DNA of 64,000 nucleotides, taken from assembly GCF_014252115.1 (NCBI RefSeq), contig NZ_CP059211.1, positions 62,001 through 126,000 on the forward strand, read 5' to 3'. A model generated the notes under the pieces. It searched no databases. It had not been told where the DNA came from and saw nothing but the letters and a program-made list of their open reading frames with translations. Position numbers and translations under genes: made by a program. The DNA comes from Blattabacterium cuenoti. GTDB taxonomy: Bacteria; Bacteroidota; Bacteroidia; Flavobacteriales; Blattabacteriaceae. This document shows positions 57,030 to 64,000 of this stretch, one piece after another. Within the stretch, counting starts at the first letter, position 1; each line of letters starts with the position of its first letter.

Positions 57030-57185
57030 ATGATTATCAAATTTATAGGATTTTTTCTTTTTTTACTTATAGCTATATCTGGTTTTTGGTGTGTATTTTT
57101 TTTGTCTTTCTTTAGTATTTACTGGATTATAAGTATATTACTAATTAATATTTATACAAAATATGGAAAAAGAAAAAAAGTATAA
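57030..57185 (+). CDS. Small two-helix membrane protein, unknown
   Basis: This 51-codon frame encodes a hydrophobic hairpin: IIKFIGFFLFLLIAISGFW, then FFLSFFSIYWIISILLINIY and a basic tail YGKRKKV. The stop lies 22 bases inside the next gene, suggesting coupling with the DivIC/FtsB-like gene. An upstream start at 56967 would reach into fumC and looks less likely. I recognise no family. The overlap and the coherent hydrophobic pattern argue that it is real. Confidence 0.6.
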   Translation: MIIKFIGFFLFLLIAISGFWCVFFLSFFSIYWIISILLINIYTKYGKRKKV

Positions 57186-57498
57186 AATATTTAAAAATAA
57201 ATACTTTTGGATTATTACTTTTTTTCTGATATGGATGTTTTTTTTTGATTCTAATTCTTTAATATTACATTATAAATTTAAAAAAAGTATACAGAAAATG
57301 ATACACCATAGAAATTTTCTGATAAAAAAAATTTCATTAGAAGGGAATCAATTAAAAAAATTAACTCAAGATTCTAAATATCTTGAAAAAATAGCAAGAG
57401 AAAAATTCTACATGAAAAAAGAAGATGAAGATTTATTTGTTGTATCTAAGAATACAGGATACAAGAAAAAAAAAGAATCTAATGACCCATATAAATGA
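57163..57498 (+). CDS. Septum formation initiator, DivIC/FtsB-like
   Basis: One transmembrane helix (about 14-28) is followed by a short coiled coil (about 37-70) and a conserved ending DSKYLEKIAREKFYMKKEDEDLF, the DivIC/FtsB signature. Such proteins bridge early and late division proteins with FtsL. The 111 residues are normal. The 3' end overlaps the convergent mnmG by 20 bases. The gene name is uncertain between divIC and ftsB. Confidence 0.87.
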   Translation: MEKEKKYKIFKNKYFWIITFFLIWMFFFDSNSLILHYKFKKSIQKMIHHRNFLIKKISLEGNQLKKLTQDSKYLEKIAREKFYMKKEDEDLFVVSKNTGYKKKKESNDPYK

Positions 57499-59353
57499 GT
57501 AAAATACTCAAGTCTGAAGGAGATATTCCGCTTATTCTTGAAGCTTGAGCTAGTGATATTGGACGATAATAGTCTAATTTCTCTCTGGCTTCTGAAGATA
57601 GGGATTGTAACGAATTATAATTAAAATTATCCGGGATTTTAAGATTTTCTAATCTTGATAACTTTTTTGCATTTTCTTTTTCTCTATTTATATAACCTTT
57701 ATATTTTATTCGAATAGAAACTTGTTCCAATATTTCCTGTGAAAAATCATTTTTTTTGATTTCTTCCATCAAAAATGGAATAAATATAATATCTTGAATA
57801 TCAATATTAGAACGAGCCAAAATAGATTCTATTTTCTTATTATGATATATTTTGGGAGATTTTTTAGCACATAATATAGGATTTATAGTTTTCGGATCAA
57901 AATTTTTATTTTGAAAAAAATACATGCATTTCTCTATTTTTGATTTTTTTTTATCCAAAAGTGTTATTTTTTCTTTTGAAATTAAACCTATATTGTATCC
58001 TATAGGCGTTAATCTTTCATCAGCATTATCTTGTCGTAACAACATTCTATATTCAGCTCTTGAAGTAAACATTCTGTATGGTTCTTTTGTTCCTTTTGTA
58101 ACTAAATCATCTATTAAAACTCCAATATAAGCTTGATTTCTTTTTAAAATTAATGGTTCTTTTCCATTTATTTTCAAATGAACATTAATTCCTGCCATTA
58201 ATCCTTGTGCTGCTGCTTCTTCATATCCAGTTGTTCCATTAATTTGTCCAGCAAAAAAAAGATTTTCTATAATTTTACTCTCTAAAGTAGCTTTTAACTG
58301 TTCTGGTGGAAAATAATCATATTCAATAGCATATCCAGGTTTTAATATTTTTATTTTTTCAAAACCTGGAATTTGTTTTAAAGATTTACATTGTATTTTT
58401 TCTGAAAAAGAAGTGGAAAAACCATTTATATATACTTCTGTTGTATTCCAACCTTCTGGTTCAATAAAAATTGTATGTTCATTTTTATCCGAAAATCGAA
58501 AAACTTTTTCTTCTATAGATGGACAATATCTAGGACTAATTCCTTTAATGGATCCTGTATATATTGGAGAATAAATGAAATTATGACGTATAAAATCATG
58601 TACTTTCTTATTAGTATAAGTTATATAACATTTTATTTGTTTTTCCAATTTTTTTGTCTTATAAAAAAAAGAAAATTTTCTTGGATCTATATCACCATTT
58701 TGAACGTTCATTTTTTCATAATTTAAAGAACGTCCGTCTACTCTTGGAGATGTTCCTGTCTTCATTCTTCCAAATTTAAATCCAAAATCTTTTGTTAATT
58801 GTTCCGTAATTCCCTTTACTTCTTTTTCTTCAATTCTTCCTCCATTAATTTCTATTTTTCCAATATGTATTTTTCCATTTAAAAATGTACCATTTGTAAG
58901 TATTACTGATTTTCCTTTAATTTTTAATCCAAAACAAGTTTTGACTCCTTCAACTTTATATTGTTTTACTAATAAAGATGTTACTGTATCTTGATATAAA
59001 TCTAATTGAATTTTTTTTTCTAAAAAAAATTTCCAATAATAAGAAAATAATTTTCTATCACATTGAGCTCTAGGACTCCACATAGCAGGTCCCTTAGATT
59101 TGTTCAACATTCTAAATTGAATCGTACTATAGTCTGCGATTATTCCGGAGTACCCTCCTAAAGCATCTATTTCTCTTATTATTTGTCCTTTAGCAATTCC
59201 TCCTATAGCCGGATTACACGACATTTTTCCTATAGTTTGTAAGTTCGTAGTAACTAACAAAGTTTTAGACCCCATCTTAGAACAAGCGGCAGCAGCTTCA
59301 ACGCCAGCATGTCCTCCTCCAACTACAATAACGTCATATATATCTAAAAACAT
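57479..59353 (-). CDS. mnmG: tRNA uridine 5-carboxymethylaminomethyl modification enzyme MnmG
   Basis: MnmG, with MnmE, modifies U34 at C5 of several tRNAs. The FAD motif is VVGGGHAGVEAA; SCNPAIGGIAKGQIIREID, PRYCPSIEEKV and FFAGQINGTTGYEEAAAQG are strongly conserved. The C-terminal tRNA-binding helices end near ISGISPSDLSILL. The 624 residues are normal. It lies 6 bases downstream of ybeY on the same strand. Confidence 0.96.
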   Translation of the reverse strand: MFLDIYDVIVVGGGHAGVEAAAACSKMGSKTLLVTTNLQTIGKMSCNPAIGGIAKGQIIREIDALGGYSGIIADYSTIQFRMLNKSKGPAMWSPRAQCDRKLFSYYWKFFLEKKIQLDLYQDTVTSLLVKQYKVEGVKTCFGLKIKGKSVILTNGTFLNGKIHIGKIEINGGRIEEKEVKGITEQLTKDFGFKFGRMKTGTSPRVDGRSLNYEKMNVQNGDIDPRKFSFFYKTKKLEKQIKCYITYTNKKVHDFIRHNFIYSPIYTGSIKGISPRYCPSIEEKVFRFSDKNEHTIFIEPEGWNTTEVYINGFSTSFSEKIQCKSLKQIPGFEKIKILKPGYAIEYDYFPPEQLKATLESKIIENLFFAGQINGTTGYEEAAAQGLMAGINVHLKINGKEPLILKRNQAYIGVLIDDLVTKGTKEPYRMFTSRAEYRMLLRQDNADERLTPIGYNIGLISKEKITLLDKKKSKIEKCMYFFQNKNFDPKTINPILCAKKSPKIYHNKKIESILARSNIDIQDIIFIPFLMEEIKKNDFSQEILEQVSIRIKYKGYINREKENAKKLSRLENLKIPDNFNYNSLQSLSSEAREKLDYYRPISLAQASRISGISPSDLSILLIYMGH

Positions 59354-59359
59354 ATTTTT

Positions 59360-59776
59360 TCAAAGTTGAAATAAATTTAAATAAAACTCTTCTTTTTTTT
59401 TCATAATTGTTTTATCCATATGATTATGGTCATCATACCCTAGAAAATGTAATACAGCATGTATCATAACACGTTTTAATTCATATAAAAAAAATTGATT
59501 CCATTGTTTAGAATTATCATAAACACGATCAACACTAATGAATATATCTCCAGAAATATGCCTGTGAATAGAATAATTAAACGCTATGACATCTGTATAA
59601 AAATTTTTTCTTAGAAATTTTCTATTCATATTTAAAAGAAAATTATCATTACAAAAAATATAGTTAATATTTCCAATATGCATTCCTTCATTTTTTAATA
59701 AAAAACAAATTTCTTTAATAAAGAAAGATTTTTTTCTGATATGAAAATTAGAAATTTCATAAAATAATTTAATCAT
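59360..59776 (-). CDS. ybeY: Endoribonuclease YbeY
   Basis: YbeY takes part in 16S rRNA 3' maturation and ribosome quality control. The metal motif is HAVLHFLGYDDHNH. Against the E. coli HxxxHxxxxxH pattern the third His is one residue further away; flavobacterial relatives also vary here. TDVIAFNYS and SGDIFISVDRV support the family. The 138 residues are normal. The start codon lies in a 19-bp tandem repeat, so a second ATG in another phase sits 19 bases upstream. Confidence 0.9.
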   Translation of the reverse strand: MIKLFYEISNFHIRKKSFFIKEICFLLKNEGMHIGNINYIFCNDNFLLNMNRKFLRKNFYTDVIAFNYSIHRHISGDIFISVDRVYDNSKQWNQFFLYELKRVMIHAVLHFLGYDDHNHMDKTIMKKKEEFYLNLFQL

Positions 59777-59800
59777 TATAGAATAATTTAATCATTATAA
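59763..59800. repeat. 19-bp tandem repeat at the ybeY start
   Basis: The unit AATAATTTAATCATTATAG (59763-59781) is repeated as AATAATTTAATCATTATAA (59782-59800), with 18 of 19 bases equal. The proximal copy holds the ybeY start codon and the distal copy repeats it and the first five codons. Since 19 is not a multiple of three, the distal ATG opens an 8-codon frame (MIKLFYND) ending at a TAA that overlaps the ybeY start region. Confidence 0.95.
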
Positions 59801-59820
59801 AATAATATTATTCTATATTT

Positions 59821-60549
59821 TTGGAACAATTCTGTTATTTACTTTATTATGTTTTGATAACACTAAAAATAATACCTAACATATTTACTTTATTAAATTT
59901 ATTTTGTGGATGTATATCTATAATATTTTTGCAATCGAAAAATTTCAATTATTCTGCTATTTCCACTTTATTTTCAATATTTTTTGATTTTTTAGATGGT
60001 TTTTTTTCTAGATTAATCAAAAATGAAAATCTATTTGGAAAAGAATTAGATTCTCTGGCAGATATGGTTTCTTTTGGAATAGTTCCATCTATAACAATTT
60101 TTCTTTTGTTAGAAAAGAAAACACCGATTCCATTCATTGAATATTTATCTTTTTTTATTTCTATTATCTCTGCATACCGTTTAGCTAAATTCAACATTAG
60201 TACTCATTGTAAAAATGATATAGTAGGTTTAACAACGCCCGTAAACACCTTATTTTTTTCTTCTTTATCTATTATAATTGAAAATTATGATATTCCTAAA
60301 AATATATATCTTATTGCAATGTTATTTATGATATTTTTTTCTTGTTACCTTTTAATATCTAAAATTAAAATGTTTTCTTTTAATTTTAAAGGTCTTTCTT
60401 GGAAAAAGAATAAAATACGTTATATTTTTTTATTGATTAGTATATTTCTTTTATTAACTTTACATATGAAAGCTTTGCCGTGTATTATTATTTGTTATAT
60501 AATAACTTCAATCTATTTTCATAGATTACAACAAAAAAATTCACATTAA
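59821..60549 (+). CDS. pssA: CDP-diacylglycerol-serine O-phosphatidyltransferase
   Basis: PssA makes phosphatidylserine, precursor of phosphatidylethanolamine. Six or so membrane helices are visible. The CDP-alcohol phosphatidyltransferase motif is DFLDGFFSR followed by GKELDSLADMVSFG. IIPNIFTLLNLFCG is the usual N-terminus. No ATG is available: a TTG at 59821 gives 242 residues, and a TTG at 59854 would start nearer the conserved part. Confidence 0.92.
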   Translation: MEQFCYLLYYVLITLKIIPNIFTLLNLFCGCISIIFLQSKNFNYSAISTLFSIFFDFLDGFFSRLIKNENLFGKELDSLADMVSFGIVPSITIFLLLEKKTPIPFIEYLSFFISIISAYRLAKFNISTHCKNDIVGLTTPVNTLFFSSLSIIIENYDIPKNIYLIAMLFMIFFSCYLLISKIKMFSFNFKGLSWKKNKIRYIFLLISIFLLLTLHMKALPCIIICYIITSIYFHRLQQKNSH

Positions 60550-60553
60550 AAAC

Positions 60554-61327
60554 ATGAAATTAAAACTTCATCGTCCTATTTGTTTTTTTGATATAGAAGC
60601 AACAGGAATCAATATAGGAAAAGACCGAATTATAGAAATATCTATATTAAAAATATTTCCTAATGAAAATAAAGAAGATAAAACTTGGTTAATTTACCCC
60701 GGAATACCTATTCCTCCACAATCAACTGCTATTCATGGAATTAAAGATGAAGATGTGAAAGGAAAACTTAAATTTAAAGATATAGCTTCTTCTATTTTCA
60801 AAATGATTGAAAATACAGATTTAGCAGGATATAATTCTAATAGGTTTGATATACCAATTTTAGCAGAAGAAATGCTTCGTGCAGGAATGTCCTTTGATAT
60901 TAAAAAATATAAAACTATAGATGTTCAAGTAATTTTTCATAAAATGGAACCTAGAACCCTATCTGCTGCTTATAAATATTATTGTAATAAAGAACTAATG
61001 AAAGCTCATAGTTCTAAAGCTGATACATTTGCTACATACGAAATATTATTATCACAACTAGAAAAATATAATAACTTAAAAAAAGATGTCAAAAGCCTAA
61101 ATCAATTCTCTCATCAAAAAAAAATAGCAGATCTTGCTGGATTTGTAAGAATAGATGAAGAAGGAAATGAAATATTCAATTTTGGAAAATACAAAGGAGA
61201 GAAAGTTTTTGAAATCTTTGAAAAAGATCCCAATTATTACGGATGGATACAAAATTCAGATTTTCCATTATATACAAAAAAAATATTAACAGGAATTAAA
61301 TTAAAAAAATTTAATAAACAAAAATAA
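60554..61327 (+). CDS. DnaQ-like 3'-5' exonuclease
   Basis: The DEDDh exonuclease motifs are complete: FFDIEATG (Asp13, Glu15), LAGYNSNRFDIPIL and HSSKADTFATYE. This family includes the proofreading epsilon subunit of DNA polymerase III. A C-terminal segment (NFGKYKGEKVFEIFEKDPNY) is a small domain seen in Bacteroidota members. The 257 residues are normal. Whether it is the replication proofreader or another repair exonuclease is open. Confidence 0.88.
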   Translation: MKLKLHRPICFFDIEATGINIGKDRIIEISILKIFPNENKEDKTWLIYPGIPIPPQSTAIHGIKDEDVKGKLKFKDIASSIFKMIENTDLAGYNSNRFDIPILAEEMLRAGMSFDIKKYKTIDVQVIFHKMEPRTLSAAYKYYCNKELMKAHSSKADTFATYEILLSQLEKYNNLKKDVKSLNQFSHQKKIADLAGFVRIDEEGNEIFNFGKYKGEKVFEIFEKDPNYYGWIQNSDFPLYTKKILTGIKLKKFNKQK

Positions 61328-61348
61328 ATACCTAAATTTATTCTTTAT

Positions 61349-63196
61349 TTATTCTTTAATAAGATTTTTTAATCTTTCTGATACAAAATCCGTGAGATTT
61401 TTTCCATATAGTAAATTTTTAGATAAAAGAGTTAAATTTAAAGCTTCTTGGATAATTCTTTTTCTTTTTTCTTCTAATGTTTCTTTTAATATTTTCTTCA
61501 TCAAAATATGATTTGTATTTACTATTAATTGATAATATTTTTCTTTTATGTCTTTTCCTATAACGGAATTCATTTCTTTTATTCTTCTTATGAATTCTGG
61601 AATAACAATTAAAAAAGGATTTTCTTTTGCGGATAAATCTTCTAATTGTATGGAAAATTCTAAATTTTCCATTATATTGATGTGATCTTTAATAAGATTT
61701 TTTAAATCTTTTTTTTCATTTTCAGAAAGTTCTGAATTTGTGTTTTTTTTATCAAAATCAATTAACTTATCAATATGATCTGAATCTACTCGTACAAAAC
61801 AAATATCTTGATAGGATAATTCCAATTTTTGTATTAAATGAACTGAAAGTGGACTGTCTAAAATTAAAACTTCATAGGATCTATTTTTTGCTTCTTTTAT
61901 ATAACTATATTGTTTATACTGATCTGAGGAATAAAGAAAAACAATTTTTCCTTCCTTATTTTTTTGAGTTGTTTTAATTTTTTCTTTAAACTCTTCTAGA
62001 GTAAAATAATTTTTATTTACAGTACAAAAAATAAAAAATTTAATTGCTTTTTCAAAGAAATTTTGTGTACTAATCATTCCATATTCTACTATAATTTTGA
62101 TATTTTCCCATTTTTTTTGAAAATCCTCTCTATTTTTTAGATACATAGAGTTTAGTCTATCAGCTACTTTTCTTGTTATATATCTAGATATATTTTTAAC
62201 AGTTGTATCAGATTGCAAATGGGAACGTGATACATTAAGAGGGATATCTGGAGAATCTATAACCCCTTTTAACAAGCTAAGAAAATCCGGAACAATTCCT
62301 TCTAAGTTATCCGTAATATAAACCTGATTTTGATACAAATGAATTTTATCCTTTTGGATGTCTATTCTTTTTTCTACTTTAGGGAAAAATAAAATTCCTG
62401 TTAAATGAAAAGGATGATCTATATTCAAATGCACCCAAAATAAAGGATCTTCTAATTGATTTGGATAAAGTTCATGATAAAAATCTAAATAATTTTTATC
62501 GTCTAATTGAATCGGATTTTTTTTCCAAGCAGGATTAATATTATTGACAATAATTTCTTTATCTTCTTTTGATCCTTTTGAAGATAAAAAAATTTTCACG
62601 GGCATAAATTTACAGTATTTTTTCAATAATTTTAAAATACGATCATACTCTAAAAATTCACTATTTTCTTTATTAAGAAATAAAATAACTTCTGTACCTC
62701 TTTCTCTTTTCTCAATTTCTTTCATGGTGAAATTTGGATCTCCTTCGCAAGACCAAAACATAGATAACTCATTTTTTCTATAAGACTGAGTCAGTATCAT
62801 AACTTTATTTGCGACCATAAAAGAAGAATAAAAACCTAATCCAAAATGTCCAATAATATTAGAAGGATCGGTTAAATTTTTATATTTTTTAACAAATTCT
62901 TCAGCTCCAGAAAAAGCTATTTGATTAATGTATTCATCTATTTCTTTTTTCGTCATTCCTACTCCATTATCAATAATATGAAGAGTATTATTTATTTTAT
63001 CTATAATAATTTTAATTTTAAAATCATCAACAACATCATATAAGTTTTCTAACTTCATCAAAGTTTTTAATTTTATAATAGCATCTACAGCATTAGAAAT
63101 TAGTTCACGTAAAAAAACTTCTTGATCTGAATAAAGAAATTTCTTAATAATGGGAAAAATATTATCTGAAGTAACACTTATTTTATTATTCTTCAT
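61349..63196 (-). CDS. htpG: Molecular chaperone HtpG (Hsp90)
   Basis: The GHKL ATPase N-domain has FLRELISNAVDAI (Glu31, Asn35, Asp38), IIDNGVGMTKKEIDE and IGHFGLGFYSSFMVA. The middle domain has PLNVSRSHLQSD with the catalytic arginine. The C-terminal dimer domain is present. The 615 residues are normal. It lies alone, downstream of ftsY. Confidence 0.95.
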   Translation of the reverse strand: MKNNKISVTSDNIFPIIKKFLYSDQEVFLRELISNAVDAIIKLKTLMKLENLYDVVDDFKIKIIIDKINNTLHIIDNGVGMTKKEIDEYINQIAFSGAEEFVKKYKNLTDPSNIIGHFGLGFYSSFMVANKVMILTQSYRKNELSMFWSCEGDPNFTMKEIEKRERGTEVILFLNKENSEFLEYDRILKLLKKYCKFMPVKIFLSSKGSKEDKEIIVNNINPAWKKNPIQLDDKNYLDFYHELYPNQLEDPLFWVHLNIDHPFHLTGILFFPKVEKRIDIQKDKIHLYQNQVYITDNLEGIVPDFLSLLKGVIDSPDIPLNVSRSHLQSDTTVKNISRYITRKVADRLNSMYLKNREDFQKKWENIKIIVEYGMISTQNFFEKAIKFFIFCTVNKNYFTLEEFKEKIKTTQKNKEGKIVFLYSSDQYKQYSYIKEAKNRSYEVLILDSPLSVHLIQKLELSYQDICFVRVDSDHIDKLIDFDKKNTNSELSENEKKDLKNLIKDHINIMENLEFSIQLEDLSAKENPFLIVIPEFIRRIKEMNSVIGKDIKEKYYQLIVNTNHILMKKILKETLEEKRKRIIQEALNLTLLSKNLLYGKNLTDFVSERLKNLIKE

Positions 63197-63269
63197 AAGA
63201 ATACTGAATTTAATTTAAATTATAAAGCAATAATTATACCGTTTTTAAAAAATGGCAGTTTATCTGTAT

Positions 63270-64000
63270 TCAAAAAAAAGAATCAATAAATTTTTTTCCA
63301 TCAAAAATTTTTAAATCTTGTATTTTTTCTCCTATACCTAAGTATTGTATAGGAATTTTAAATTGATCCATGATTCCTATAACTACTCCTCCTTTAGCTG
63401 TTCCTTCTAGTTTTGTTAGAATGATGGAAGAAATTTTAACAAAAAAGGTGAACTTTTTTACTTGTTCAAAAGCATTTTGACCAATTGTTGCGTCTAAAAT
63501 AAGTATAATCTCGTGAGGAGATTCAGATATTATTTTTTTCATGACTCTACTTATTCTAGAAAGCTCTTTCATAAGATTAACCCGATTTTGTAATCTACCA
63601 GCAGTATCAATCAATACTACGTCTTTTTTCTTTAATTTTGCAAATTGTAAAGTATCATACGCTACAGATGCTGGATCTGCATGTGCATTATGTTGTTTTA
63701 CTATAGGAACATCAGCTTTATTTGCCCATATTTCAAGTTGATCAATAGCTGCAGCTCTAAATGTATCTGCTGCTCCTATAACAACATGAAATCCTTTTTT
63801 TTTTAGGAAAAAAGCCAATTTACCAATTGTTGTTGTTTTTCCAACACCATTAACTCCTACTACCATAATAACATATGGTCTTTTATTATTTTTTTTTATT
63901 TTTGTTTCTAAACAAATATTTTTAACATTTATAAAAAGATTTTCAATTTCTTCTTTAAGAAAACTATAAATGTTTTGTGAATTTATATATTTTTCTTTCT
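63270..64000 (-). CDS. ftsY: Signal recognition particle receptor FtsY (partial)
   Basis: FtsY is the SRP receptor GTPase that targets membrane proteins. The G domain shows GVNGVGKTTTIGKLA, GAADTFRAAAIDQLE, IDTAGR and TKLEGTAKGG. The C-terminus is complete. The reading frame stays open past the Met at 63866 to the window edge, where SFLKEEIENLF belongs to the N domain; the start is outside the window. Confidence 0.95.
   Translation of the reverse strand, partial: KEKYINSQNIYSFLKEEIENLFINVKNICLETKIKKNNKRPYVIMVVGVNGVGKTTTIGKLAFFLKKKGFHVVIGAADTFRAAAIDQLEIWANKADVPIVKQHNAHADPASVAYDTLQFAKLKKKDVVLIDTAGRLQNRVNLMKELSRISRVMKKIISESPHEIILILDATIGQNAFEQVKKFTFFVKISSIILTKLEGTAKGGVVIGIMDQFKIPIQYLGIGEKIQDLKIFDGKKFIDSFF

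Noticed and set aside
57479..57498. 20-base overlap of convergent divIC-like and mnmG genes as a regulatory antisense region
   Set aside because: Short 3' overlaps recur in the window (nth/DUF3127, cysS/metB) and reflect genome compaction.
59400..59460. Displaced third histidine in the YbeY metal motif as a sign of inactivity
   Set aside because: Flavobacterial YbeY proteins vary at this position, and other histidines follow at once.

Overview
The window is a gene-dense, very AT-rich (roughly three quarters A+T by eye) stretch of a reduced Bacteroidota genome. Several traits place it in Flavobacteriales: alternative complex III (actABCDEF), an F-ATPase operon without atpD/atpC, a short Bacteroides-type ketol-acid reductoisomerase, a gldE-like gene beside mutY, DUF3127, and flavobacterial versions of DnaJ and Nth. 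Short intergenic gaps, overlapping genes, long poly(A) tracts inside genes and retained branched-chain amino acid synthesis all point to an obligate insect endosymbiont. Blattabacterium (the cockroach symbiont) is the best guess; this is inference from recall, not a database match.

Layout: 1-3245 carries the dnaX 3' end, an N-domain-less clpC and nth. 3234-7653 (minus) holds two paired M16 peptidases, a MIP18/SufT-like gene, a band-7 protein and DUF3127. 7765-17857 is the act operon for quinol oxidation, interrupted by an exact 2001-bp tandem duplication. 17887-20328 is a Trk/Ktr potassium transporter. 20523-25435 has tsaB, a frame-broken nadE, folE, cysS and a cystathionine synthase/lyase. 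25556-30457 is atpBEFHAG, followed by trpS, grpE, dnaJ and mnmA. 34867-40992 is the ilvD-B-N-C-A block for isoleucine and valine, then tRNA-Leu(GAG) and dapB, lepB. 43391-49406 (minus) has a rhomboid protease, mutL, ribH, a TPR-like protein, gldE-like and mutY. 49496-51636 has HU, a 30-residue COX24/bS22-like protein, RNase G and tRNA-Leu(TAG). The rest carries gltA, a GHMP kinase, fabD, tatD, fumC, a small membrane protein, a DivIC/FtsB protein, mnmG, ybeY, pssA, a DnaQ-like exonuclease, htpG and partial ftsY.

The genes form a coherent symbiont core: respiration (act plus atp), entry and middle steps of the TCA cycle (gltA, fumC), essential amino acid supply (ilv, dapB), cofactors (folE, ribH, nadE), chaperones and proteolysis (clpC, grpE, dnaJ, htpG), and translation or tRNA modification (mnmA, mnmG, tsaB, ybeY, three tRNA synthetase/tRNA groups). 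I saw no mobile element, prophage, CRISPR array or rRNA.

The most notable features are: (1) the exact 2001-bp tandem duplication joining the 3' end of actA to a truncated actB; (2) nadE broken at a 12-A tract, a candidate for rescue by RNA polymerase slippage; (3) a 19-bp tandem repeat that duplicates the ybeY start codon out of frame; (4) an acetolactate synthase small subunit cut down to a degenerate ACT domain; and (5) a run of nine G in the GHMP kinase gene of an otherwise AT-rich genome.
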